The translations under genes were made by a program, and so were the position numbers. From assembly GCA_007713595.1 (NCBI GenBank), contig VMRY01000012.1, positions 1 to 32,871 of the forward strand: 32,871 nucleotides of DNA. Direction: 5' to 3'. The notes under the pieces are model-generated. The model was not told where the DNA came from, made no database searches, and saw nothing but the letters and a program-made list of their open reading frames with translations. Below are positions 8,195-15,850 of the stretch, one piece after another. This DNA comes from Sedimenticola thiotaurini. GTDB taxonomy: Bacteria > Pseudomonadota > Gammaproteobacteria > Chromatiales > Chromatiaceae. Positions within the stretch are counted from its first letter, which is position 1. Each line of letters begins with the position of its first letter.

Positions 8195-10156
8195 ATGACC
8201 TTGTCAAAACAGCTTGTGGTGCTGATTGTGGCGCTCCTGCTACTGGTATTTGCAGGCACTTTTCTGATTAGCGTACATAACACGCGCGACTATCTTGAAA
8301 AGCAGTTGGCATTCCACGCTCAGGATGCAGCTACCTCGTTGGGGCTATCCATTTCACCCCATCTGGCAGAGAACGATATTGCCACTGTTACCTCTATGAC
8401 GGATGCCATTTTTGATCGTGGGTTTTATCGTGTGATTCGTGTTGAGGACATGCAGGGCAAACCCCTGGTGGACAGGGTGTTGCCCATTCAGATTGAAGGG
8501 GTGCCGGACTGGTTTATTGAGCAACTGCCTCTGACAACGCCAGAGGGAGAAGCCATTTTGATGAGTGGCTGGTTACAGAGTGGCCGGGTCATTGTAAAAA
8601 GTCATCCGGGCTATGCCTATAATCAGCTCTGGCAGACAATTGCCGGCACACTTCGCTGGTTCCTGGTCAGTGCGGTGATAGCTCTGTTGGTTGGTGTTTT
8701 GTTGCTGCGGCGTGTGCTGAGTCCCCTTCGGTCTGTTGAAGAGCAGGCCAATGCCATCTGCAACAGGGAGTTTCCTATTCTGGAAAAGCTGCCGCGTACG
8801 ACAGACATGCGCCGCATCGTTGAGGCGATGAATCGCATGTCAGGTAAGGTGCGGCAGATGCTGGATGAGCTGGAAAGACTAGCTGCAGGATTGAGGCGTC
8901 AGGCCTATCAGCATCCGGTTACCGGGCTGGCAAACAAGCGATTCTTCATGGATTCACTCGCTAATCAGATTAACTCGTCTGAGGAGTTCTCATCTGGGGC
9001 GCTCTGTCTGGTCCAGTTAAAGCATTTCAAACAATATAATGATACTCACGGTTATAAGGCCGGAGATGAACTATTGCAGGAGGCGGCCAGACAGTTGGAG
9101 ATGGTCGCCAGGCAGTGGCAAAGAAGTCAAATAGCTCACCTGACGGGGGCTGATTTTGCTTTCATGGTACAGGAGTGCAGTGAACAGCAGGCGGTTGAGC
9201 TTGCAGAGCAGTTGTCGGCTGCATTAGCTGGTCTCTACGGAACCGGGAAACTGGATGACCCAGATGTAGGACATGTAGGCGTGGGCTATTTTGATGGCAG
9301 CCAAACTGCACCAACACTACTATCTGAGGCAGATATGGCCTTACGTATGGCGCAGACAAACGGCGCCAATGGATGGCACCTGACCCGGTCAAGTGAGATT
9401 GACCAGAGTCAGGTTCGGGGTGCACTGGAGTGGCGTGAGTTTATTGTTGAGGCGTTGGAGCGGAATAGGGTCAAGCTGCAGTTTCAACCTGTTGTTACCT
9501 GTGCCAATGAGACCCTGATGCATCGAGAAGTGCTGGTCAGAATTCCTGAGAACCTGGACTCCCCGGATCAAGGGGTACTGCTTTCTGCCGGACTCTTTAT
9601 GCCGCAGGCAGAGAGTCTTGGGATGACGGCAGATATTGATAAGAGTGTGATTTCACAAGTGCTGCAACTACTCTCTGAGTCACAGGATAAAAGCACGCAA
9701 TATGCAATCAATATTTCACCGCCATCAATCAGGCTGGATCGTTTCATGTATTGGCTGAAGGAGCGACTTGAAGCGCATCGGCAACTGGCTCCACGGCTGA
9801 TTTTTGAGCTGCCAGAGTATGGTGTTGTTGCTAATATTGAGCAGGCCACAGCGTTCCTGGAGCTGGTAACGAGCTTTGGCGCCAAATTCTCAATTGATCA
9901 CTTTGGCCGGAGTTTTGGGTCTCTGGCCTATCTGCGTTCCATGAAGGTCAACTATTTGAAAATAGATGGTAGCTTCATGCGATCGATTGAGCAGAACAGT
10001 GACAATCAGTTCTTTGTTCAGGCCCTTGCAGAGATTGCTCATGGGCTTGAGATTGAGGTTATTGCCGAGGCCATAGAGGCGGAAAGTGTTTGGGCCCTGC
10101 TGTCCTCGCTGCATGTCGATGGTGGTCAGGGGTACTTTATTGGGCGTCCCGAGTGA
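8195..10156 (+). CDS. lapD: LapD-type c-di-GMP receptor (LapD_MoxY_N-HAMP-degenerate GGDEF-degenerate EAL)
   Basis: A 653-residue inner-membrane receptor. Domains in order are: TM1 (about 6-26), a periplasmic PAS-like output domain (27-150), TM2 (about 154-172), HAMP (172-224), GGDEF (about 240-395) and EAL (about 410-650). The GGDEF signature is degenerate, T-G-A-D-F at 317-321. The EAL domain reads E-V-L-V-R at 445-449, and its metal-binding D-D-F-G is D-H-F-G near 568-571. Both activities are therefore probably lost, as in Pseudomonas LapD, where the EAL domain only binds c-di-GMP. Trp126 (S-G-W-L-Q) aligns with the residue through which LapD holds LapG. At high c-di-GMP it should sequester the neighbouring LapG and keep the adhesin on the cell. 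AGGGG lies 8 bases before the ATG. Confidence 0.93.
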   Translation: MTLSKQLVVLIVALLLLVFAGTFLISVHNTRDYLEKQLAFHAQDAATSLGLSISPHLAENDIATVTSMTDAIFDRGFYRVIRVEDMQGKPLVDRVLPIQIEGVPDWFIEQLPLTTPEGEAILMSGWLQSGRVIVKSHPGYAYNQLWQTIAGTLRWFLVSAVIALLVGVLLLRRVLSPLRSVEEQANAICNREFPILEKLPRTTDMRRIVEAMNRMSGKVRQMLDELERLAAGLRRQAYQHPVTGLANKRFFMDSLANQINSSEEFSSGALCLVQLKHFKQYNDTHGYKAGDELLQEAARQLEMVARQWQRSQIAHLTGADFAFMVQECSEQQAVELAEQLSAALAGLYGTGKLDDPDVGHVGVGYFDGSQTAPTLLSEADMALRMAQTNGANGWHLTRSSEIDQSQVRGALEWREFIVEALERNRVKLQFQPVVTCANETLMHREVLVRIPENLDSPDQGVLLSAGLFMPQAESLGMTADIDKSVISQVLQLLSESQDKSTQYAINISPPSIRLDRFMYWLKERLEAHRQLAPRLIFELPEYGVVANIEQATAFLELVTSFGAKFSIDHFGRSFGSLAYLRSMKVNYLKIDGSFMRSIEQNSDNQFFVQALAEIAHGLEIEVIAEAIEAESVWALLSSLHVDGGQGYFIGRPE

Positions 10157-10446
10157 TCTGATCAGCAAGGTGAGAGACTAAAGAAGCAAATTCATTAGTC
10201 CACATAAAAAACCCCGAAGATATCCTTACCTTCGGGGTTGCCGTCTGATTCTTTAGGCAGAAAATGGCTTCCATTCGCCCATCCCTGAAGAGCTGCGCCG
10301 ATCCATGGCCTTCCTTGCTTGACGGTGAAGTAATTATGGTCGAGCCGGCCTGGTTAGTATGTAGGTAAGCACGACCCCTGTGTGTAGGGATATTCCTATA
10401 AACCTGCATCTCCTGGGGGATATGTTCCGATTATCCCTCCACGGGG
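10157..10446 (-). ncRNA. possible minus-strand structured RNA ending at a strong terminator
   Basis: This 290-base gap has no convincing gene, yet the minus strand ends in a textbook intrinsic terminator (10205-10238) about 200 bases beyond the DUF4124 stop. A minus-strand reading frame from 10409 (T-A-T-P-K-V-R-I-S-S-G-F-F near its end) reads through the terminator stem and is probably not a protein. From memory, unverified, small frames ending this way are annotated in immunity/leader regions of P4-like phage satellites, where the functional product is a small RNA. Alternatively this is only the 3' untranslated end of the DUF4124 message. Confidence 0.3.
10205..10238 (-). terminator. rho-independent terminator, minus strand
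   Basis: A 9-bp stem (ACCCCGAAG / CTTCGGGGT, 10211-10219 with 10230-10238) with a 10-base loop is followed on the minus strand by a run of six T. No T-run follows on the plus strand, so it does not act for lapD. Confidence 0.8.
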
Positions 10447-10887
10447 TTATTTGTCGCAGAACTCAGCGATAGCGTCTTTACTCTCTTGAATCTTCTGCTG
10501 ACGCTCTTCTTCAGTCAGCCGCTTATAGAGACCGTCCGGTGTCTTGACTAATTTATTACCGAGGTGTTCATAGAGGCTAAGGTTGCTGGTTGCTGCCTTG
10601 CAGTTATCAGCCTTGATCTTGTTTGATGCCTCAATCTCTGCCTTGGTCGGGCCGGCTGCTTTTTTCTCGGGTTCCGCTTCTGGTTTTGGCTGGCTATTTG
10701 TCGGAGCCTTCTTGTCAGCGGCGGCGGTTGAGGTGTTGACCTTGATTTCGGTTGCTTCTCCAGATGGAGGAGGGGACTGGGAATAGACTGTCATTCCGTT
10801 GTCATCAACCCACCGGTACATACGTGCTTCAGCAGTACCCAAAACGAATAAGGTCAGTGCCAGGAGAGTGGCTGTTCGGATAACCAT
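10447..10887 (-). CDS. secreted DUF4124-domain protein
   Basis: A 146-residue exported protein. Residues 1-21 form a signal peptide (MVIRTATLLALTLFVLGTAEA). They are followed directly by the DUF4124 motif M-Y-R-W-V-D-D-N-G-M-T-V-Y-S-Q-S-P-P, a short beta-rich module common in proteobacterial envelope proteins and of unknown function. Residues 45-85 are a Lys/Pro/Ala/Glu-rich linker. The C-terminal part is helical with two cysteines (in A-D-N-C-K and E-F-C-D-K), a frequent pattern in this group and a likely disulfide. The start at 10887 has AAGGAT eight bases upstream; the longer in-frame start at 10983 would bury the signal peptide. It is divergent from ilvB. Confidence 0.8.
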   Translation of the reverse strand: MVIRTATLLALTLFVLGTAEARMYRWVDDNGMTVYSQSPPPSGEATEIKVNTSTAAADKKAPTNSQPKPEAEPEKKAAGPTKAEIEASNKIKADNCKAATSNLSLYEHLGNKLVKTPDGLYKRLTEEERQQKIQESKDAIAEFCDK

Positions 10888-11149
10888 GTATATCATCCTT
10901 GCGTAAACTGTCAGGGGACAGAGGTTTAGTTCTGCTGTCATTGTAGGGCGTGGTTTCGTGGGCAGCAAGGATGGATTTCGCAAAAAACCGGTTTTTCCAT
11001 TGTCAAAGTAACTCTCTGAATAGGCGCAAGAAAAGTTTCGAGGAGAGGCGCTGCTACGGTTTGGTTTGAGTTAGGGTTATCTGCAGATTTTCCTGGCGGG
11101 TTGAGGTGTGACGGTTATATTCTCCCCGAATAAGCCCAGGCTCCATGTG

Positions 11150-11163
11150 GGAATGGCTATTCC
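11150..11163. promoter_or_regulatory. dyad next to the ilvB -35 box, candidate operator
   Basis: The inverted repeat GGAAT-GGCT-ATTCC ends four bases before the -35 hexamer of the ilvB promoter. The position would suit an activator or repressor site. The binding protein is unknown, and the repeat is short enough to be chance. Confidence 0.25.
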
Positions 11164-11166
11164 GGC

Positions 11167-11195
11167 TTGACCTGTCTCCTTTATATGAGTAATTT
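11167..11195 (+). promoter_or_regulatory. sigma70-type promoter of ilvB
   Basis: TTGACC (11167-11172), a 17-base spacer and TAATTT (11190-11195). The predicted start of transcription is about 11202, leaving a leader of roughly 73 bases before the GTG start of ilvB. Confidence 0.55.
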
Positions 11196-11274
11196 GTACC
11201 GTTCGATTTTTCCCCTGTTTATAGTGCAGGCTGGGACGGAAATAGCCGTATCCCGGTTGGTTTGGAGGTTTTTT

Positions 11275-12993
11275 GTGGAATTGAGTGGTGCCGAGATCGT
11301 CATTCAGTGTTTGAAGGACGAAGGCGTTGAGCATGTGTTTGGTTATCCTGGTGGGGCTGTGCTCCATATTTACGATGCGCTGTTTAAGCAGGATTTCGTA
11401 AAACATATCCTGGTGCGCCATGAGCAGGCTGCAACTCATGCTGCTGACGGCTATGCCCGGTCTACCGGTAAGCCGGGTGTTGCGCTGGTTACTTCGGGGC
11501 CAGGCGCTACCAATGCTGTAACGGGTATTGCCACGGCCTATATGGATTCTATCCCTATGGTAGTGCTAACCGGCCAGGTTCCAACCCCCTTTATTGGGAG
11601 TGACGCGTTTCAGGAAGTGGACACAGTGGGCATTACCCGCCCCTGTGTTAAACACAATTTTCTGATTAAAGATGTCAAGGATATAGCTGAAACCTTCAAG
11701 AAAGCCTTTTACATTGCTACTTCTGGAAGACCCGGTCCAGTCGTGATTGATATTCCTAAGGATATAACCGATCCGAATATCAAGATTCCGTACGAATATC
11801 CTAAAAAGATCAAGATGAGATCCTATAATCCGGTTGTCAAAGGACATCTGGGGCAGATTAAAAAAGCCGTTAGCCTCATGCTCGGGGCTGAGCGACCGGT
11901 GCTCTATACCGGTGGTGGTGTGGTTATCGATAATGCCAGCGATGAGCTGACGGAGCTGACGAGAACCCTTGGATTCCCCATTACCAACACATTGATGGGG
12001 CTTGGGTCATATCCTTCGAGTGATAAGCAGTTCCTCGGGATGCTGGGCATGCATGGTACCTATGAAGCCAACATGGCCATGCACGATACGGATGTACTGA
12101 TTGCCATTGGTGCGCGCTTTGATGACCGTGTTACAGGCCATATTGCTCACTTCTGTCCAAATGCCAAGATTGTTCATATCGATATAGACCCCTCTTCTAT
12201 CTCAAAGAATGTCAGGGTTGATGTGCCGATTGTAGGCCCTGTGAAATCAGTTTTGCAGGATATGCTGAAGGTAATCAAAGAGAGTAAGAAAGGGCCGAAT
12301 ACAGCGGCCTTGAAGAAGTGGTGGTCGCAGATTGATAGCTGGCGTTCTGCCAAATGTCTTAGCTATGATCGCAACCACCCACAGATAAAACCGCAGTTCG
12401 CTGTGGAGACCCTGCACAAAGTTACTGGTGGTGATGCCTTCGTAGCATCGGACGTTGGCCAGCACCAGATGTTTGCTGCTCAGTTTTATGGGTTCGATAA
12501 GCCTCGGCGCTGGGTAAACTCCGGCGGTCTCGGCACAATGGGCTTCGGTCTGCCAGCCGCTATGGGTATTCAGATGGCTCATCCTGGTGCCGATGTGGCA
12601 CTGGTAACCGGTGAGGCCAGTATCCAGATGTGCATACAGGAGCTGGCGACCTGTAAACAGCATGATTTGCCAATCAAGATCTTGTTGTTGAACAACGGTT
12701 ACATGGGAATGGTTAGGCAGTGGCAGGAGTTCTTTTATGACGGCCGTTACTCGCACTCCTATGTAGATGCATTGCCTGATTTTGTGAAGCTGGCTGAAAG
12801 CTACGGCCACGTTGGAATGAAGATCGAAAATCCGACTGATCTGGAAGGCGCGATGAAAGAGGCTTTTTCACTGAAAGATCGACTGGTATTTATGGATGTG
12901 GTGATTGATCCGACAGAAAATGTCTATCCAATGATTGAGGCTGGAAAGGGTCACCACGAGATGTATCTTCCCCCGAAAAGTGAGCTGGTTTAA
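11275..12993 (+). CDS. ilvB: acetolactate synthase large (catalytic) subunit
   Basis: A 572-residue ThDP- and FAD-dependent acetohydroxyacid synthase. It condenses two pyruvates, or pyruvate with 2-oxobutyrate, in the first common step of Val/Leu/Ile synthesis. The N-terminal Pyr domain has G-Y-P-G-G-A-V-L-H and the catalytic glutamate in R-H-E-Q-A-A. The central FAD domain contains I-G-A-R-F-D-D-R-V-T-G. The C-terminal ThDP/Mg motif runs from G-E-A-S-I-Q-M to L-N-N-G-Y-M-G-M. The first metal-motif residue is Glu rather than the common Asp, a variant I believe is normal in beta- and gammaproteobacteria. The GTG at 11275 is preceded by a perfect GGAGG; upstream in-frame codons reach back into the promoter and are unlikely to be translated. 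ilvH follows after 3 bases. Confidence 0.96.
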   Translation: MELSGAEIVIQCLKDEGVEHVFGYPGGAVLHIYDALFKQDFVKHILVRHEQAATHAADGYARSTGKPGVALVTSGPGATNAVTGIATAYMDSIPMVVLTGQVPTPFIGSDAFQEVDTVGITRPCVKHNFLIKDVKDIAETFKKAFYIATSGRPGPVVIDIPKDITDPNIKIPYEYPKKIKMRSYNPVVKGHLGQIKKAVSLMLGAERPVLYTGGGVVIDNASDELTELTRTLGFPITNTLMGLGSYPSSDKQFLGMLGMHGTYEANMAMHDTDVLIAIGARFDDRVTGHIAHFCPNAKIVHIDIDPSSISKNVRVDVPIVGPVKSVLQDMLKVIKESKKGPNTAALKKWWSQIDSWRSAKCLSYDRNHPQIKPQFAVETLHKVTGGDAFVASDVGQHQMFAAQFYGFDKPRRWVNSGGLGTMGFGLPAAMGIQMAHPGADVALVTGEASIQMCIQELATCKQHDLPIKILLLNNGYMGMVRQWQEFFYDGRYSHSYVDALPDFVKLAESYGHVGMKIENPTDLEGAMKEAFSLKDRLVFMDVVIDPTENVYPMIEAGKGHHEMYLPPKSELV

Positions 12994-12996
12994 AGC

Positions 12997-13488
12997 ATGA
13001 GACATATCATTTCAATTCTGATGGAGAATGAGGCAGGCGCGTTGTCCAGAGTGGCTGGGCTGTTTTCTGCACGCGGTTATAATATTGAGTCACTAACGGT
13101 TGCACCAACTGATGATGCCTCCCTCTCCCGCATGACCCTGGTGACCAGTGGTGACCAAAATATCATCGAGCAGATTACCAAACAGTTAAATAAACTGGTT
13201 GAAGTGGTCAAACTTCTGGATCTCTCAGAAGGCCCCCACGTTGAACGTGAGATGATGCTGATCAAAGTCAAGGCTGAAAAGGCCCAGCGGGAAGAGATCA
13301 AACGGCTGGTGGATATCTTCCGCGGCAAGATTATCGATGTCACTGATAGCAGTTATCTGGTTGAGATGACCGGACATGCCTCGAAACTGGATGCTTTTGT
13401 TAACGCCATTGAAGAGGATCTGATTGTCGAAGTGGTACGCACTGGGCCCTCTGGTATCTCTCGTGGGGCTAAGGGCCTGACACTCTAG
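12997..13488 (+). CDS. ilvH: acetolactate synthase small (regulatory) subunit
   Basis: A 163-residue regulatory partner of IlvB that stimulates catalysis and confers feedback inhibition by valine. An N-terminal ACT domain (residues 1-75: M-R-H-I-I-S-I-L-M-E-N-E-A-G-A-L-S-R-V and F-S-A-R-G-Y-N-I-E-S-L) is followed by the conserved C-terminal ACT-like domain containing E-R-E-M-M-L-I-K-V and the G-P-S-G-I-S-R-G end. Size and sequence match IlvH/IlvN of about 160 residues. It starts 3 bases after the ilvB stop, so the two are translationally close and presumably made in matched amounts. Confidence 0.96.
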   Translation: MRHIISILMENEAGALSRVAGLFSARGYNIESLTVAPTDDASLSRMTLVTSGDQNIIEQITKQLNKLVEVVKLLDLSEGPHVEREMMLIKVKAEKAQREEIKRLVDIFRGKIIDVTDSSYLVEMTGHASKLDAFVNAIEEDLIVEVVRTGPSGISRGAKGLTL

Positions 13489-13528
13489 ACTGATCACTGA
13501 AAGCGATACATTACAAATTTTGAAATGA

Positions 13529-14599
<1,071 letters not shown>

Positions 14600-14616
14600 T
14601 CTTTCCCGATCAAAAT

Positions 14617-14653
14617 AAACCGTGGGCTGCTGCGAGGCGCCCACGGTTTTTTT
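14617..14653 (+). terminator. rho-independent terminator of ilvBHC
   Basis: An 11-bp perfect stem (AAACCGTGGGC / GCCCACGGTTT) with an 11-base loop runs into seven T residues, 18 bases after the ilvC stop. Confidence 0.93.
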
Positions 14654-14710
14654 GTGCGTCTAATAAAGTAAAACCAATCGGTGTTTACTGTCTTTGAACG
14701 CCAACTCATC

Positions 14711-14716
14711 TATAAT
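14711..14716 (+). promoter_or_regulatory. -10 box of probable pssA promoter
   Basis: A perfect TATAAT between the ilvC terminator and pssA, about 30 bases before the start codon. The best -35 at proper spacing (CTGTCT at 14688-14693) is poor, while TTGAAC at 14694 is too close. Confidence 0.4.
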
Positions 14717-14747
14717 CAGGCCAGTTTAGTAGCCAGGAATGGAAATA

Positions 14748-15527
14748 ATGCCAGAGGCACCCCAACAGCAAAAACCGAGTCGCGGGATCTACCTGTTACC
14801 GAATTTGTTCACTACCGCCGCACTGTTTAGTGGATTTTATGCAGTGCTCGCCGCGATGGGGGGTAAATTTGAGCATGCCGCTGTGGCTATTTTTGTGGCC
14901 ATGGTGATGGATGGGCTGGATGGACGCGTTGCCCGCTTAACCAATACCCAGACCGCATTCGGGGCGGAATATGACAGTCTGTCCGACATGGTGGCCTTTG
15001 GTCTGGCGCCCTCTCTGGTGATGTATGTCTGGTCACTGAATCATCTGGGAAAGTTGGGTTGGTTAGCGGCCTTTATCTACACGGCTGGTGCCGCCTTAAG
15101 GCTGGCTCGCTTCAATACACAGGTCGGCACAGCCGACAAACGTTACTTCCAGGGCTTGCCTAGCCCGGCAGCGGCCGCGATTTTGGCCGGTTCGGTTTGG
15201 GTGGCCGTCGAATATCAGATCGCAGGTGCCGATGTCTCTCTCTTGGTTTGTTTCATTACCCTCGCATCCGGCTTGTTGATGGTGAGTAATGTACGCTATA
15301 ACAGTTTCAAGGAGATTGATTTCAAGGGAAAAATTCCCTTTGTGAGTGTAGTGGTAATGATGCTGGTTCTGGCCGTGGTGATCAGTCAGCCGCCTACCGT
15401 TCTGTTTATCATCTTTATGGCATATGCCATCTCCGGCCCCGTACTCACTTTGCGCAATCTGCAGCAGCGCAGGGCGGAAAGAAGAACGGCGCAGAAGGTG
15501 AGTGATGAGGATCATTCAGCAGAGTGA
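14748..15527 (+). CDS. pssA: CDP-diacylglycerol-serine O-phosphatidyltransferase
   Basis: A 259-residue integral membrane enzyme of the CDP-alcohol phosphatidyltransferase family. It makes phosphatidylserine, the precursor of phosphatidylethanolamine. The signature D-G-L-D-G-R-V-A-R, eight residues, G-A-E-Y-D-S-L-S-D, with its four metal-binding aspartates, is complete. R-Y-F-Q-G-L-P-S-P-A-A-A identifies the PssA type found in many bacteria rather than the phospholipase-D-like E. coli enzyme. About eight hydrophobic helices are present. AGGA at 14735-14738 touches an ATG at 14739 but stands nine bases from the ATG at 14748, so I prefer the latter. Its place between ilvC and leuA is seen in other proteobacteria. 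Confidence 0.94.
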   Translation: MPEAPQQQKPSRGIYLLPNLFTTAALFSGFYAVLAAMGGKFEHAAVAIFVAMVMDGLDGRVARLTNTQTAFGAEYDSLSDMVAFGLAPSLVMYVWSLNHLGKLGWLAAFIYTAGAALRLARFNTQVGTADKRYFQGLPSPAAAAILAGSVWVAVEYQIAGADVSLLVCFITLASGLLMVSNVRYNSFKEIDFKGKIPFVSVVVMMLVLAVVISQPPTVLFIIFMAYAISGPVLTLRNLQQRRAERRTAQKVSDEDHSAE

Positions 15528-15574
15528 GTGAGCAGAAATCGTGCGGCTGGTGGTATCGGGTTAAGGGGCAACAC

Positions 15575-15603
15575 TTGGCAATTGGAAATCCTTGAGTTAT
15601 ATT
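15575..15603 (+). promoter_or_regulatory. sigma70-type promoter of the leuA leader
   Basis: TTGGCA (15575-15580), a 17-base spacer and TATATT (15598-15603). Transcription would begin about 15610, some 20 bases before the leader peptide start and about 240 bases before leuA. Confidence 0.65.
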
Positions 15604-15629
15604 CGAGCTGTAACGAGGATTGAAACTGA

Positions 15630-15746
15630 ATGAAACCTATTGATGCACAACTTAATATTCACACTGCCGAACAGGTAGGTGGGTTTGTGCGTTCCCTCCG
15701 CGCTCTACTACTCTCCCTGCTGCGACTACTGCCCTGTGGGGCATAA
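15630..15746 (+). CDS. leuL: leucine-rich leader peptide of leuA
   Basis: A 38-codon open frame too short for usual gene calling. AGGA stands ten bases before its ATG and its stop TAA lies 104 bases before leuA. Its C-terminal part reads R-S-L-R-A-L-L-L-S-L-L-R-L-L-P-C-G-A: eight leucines within twelve codons (residues 23-34), three of them the usually rare CTA. A leucine run directly upstream of 2-isopropylmalate synthase is the hallmark of a leader whose translation senses charged tRNA-Leu. The run is enclosed by complementary RNA segments described separately. It shows no similarity to E. coli LeuL beyond the leucine run. The start could be later, for example GTG at 15687, but the leucine tract would be kept. 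Confidence 0.8.
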   Translation: MKPIDAQLNIHTAEQVGGFVRSLRALLLSLLRLLPCGA

Positions 15747-15770
15747 AAACGCACACGCCCTGGCGAGGGC
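15681..15770 (+). promoter_or_regulatory. attenuator-like alternative RNA stems around the leader peptide
   Basis: Bases 15681-15693 (GGGTTTGTGCGTT) pair with 15748-15760 (AACGCACACGCCC): eight continuous pairs, then a mismatch, a wobble and three more pairs, closing a loop that holds all eight leucine codons. The second arm overlaps a short hairpin GCCCT-GGCG-AGGGC (15757-15770). The GGGGC at 15738-15742 can pair either with the GCCC just before it or with 15757-15761. A ribosome on the leucine codons would choose between these. There is no T-run after the last hairpin, so rho-dependent or translational control is as likely as classical intrinsic termination. Confidence 0.55.
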
Positions 15771-15819
15771 TAACTACGCAGACAACACGAATTCATAGAC
15801 AGTATAAGATAATCCATGT

Positions 15820-15832
15820 CCCATGATATGGG
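15820..15832 (+). promoter_or_regulatory. small hairpin before the leuA ribosome-binding site
   Basis: CCCAT-GAT-ATGGG ends seven bases before the CGGGAG sequence that serves leuA. It could take part in the leader's folding, but it is short and may be incidental. Confidence 0.25.
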
Positions 15833-15850
15833 TTACACCGGGAGCGGATG

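Larger units (their letters stand above)
10888..11274. other. divergent regulatory gap between DUF4124 gene and ilvB
   Basis: A 387-base intergenic region containing the ilvB promoter (11167-11195), a dyad just upstream of it (11150-11163) and presumably the minus-strand promoter for the DUF4124 gene. The roughly 70-base ilvB leader holds a weak hairpin (GGGACGG / CCGTATCCC, about 11233-11255). I found no Ile/Val/Leu-rich leader peptide with a ribosome-binding site, and no tRNA or T-box-like element. Confidence 0.5.

Noticed and set aside
10137-10409. 90-residue minus-strand frame as a protein gene
   Set aside because: It reads through the terminator stem and into the lapD 3' end, and has no proper ribosome-binding spacing; an RNA element or an untranslated region explains it better.
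11167-11274. In-frame upstream extension of ilvB (about 36 more codons)
   Set aside because: It runs through the promoter and leader, has no ribosome-binding site, and the GTG at 11275 has a perfect GGAGG and matches the family N-terminus.
12610-12621. Glu instead of Asp in the IlvB ThDP/Mg motif as a damaged active site
   Set aside because: The surrounding motif is intact, and G-E-A/G-S-I-Q-M-C is, to my knowledge, a common variant in beta- and gammaproteobacterial enzymes.
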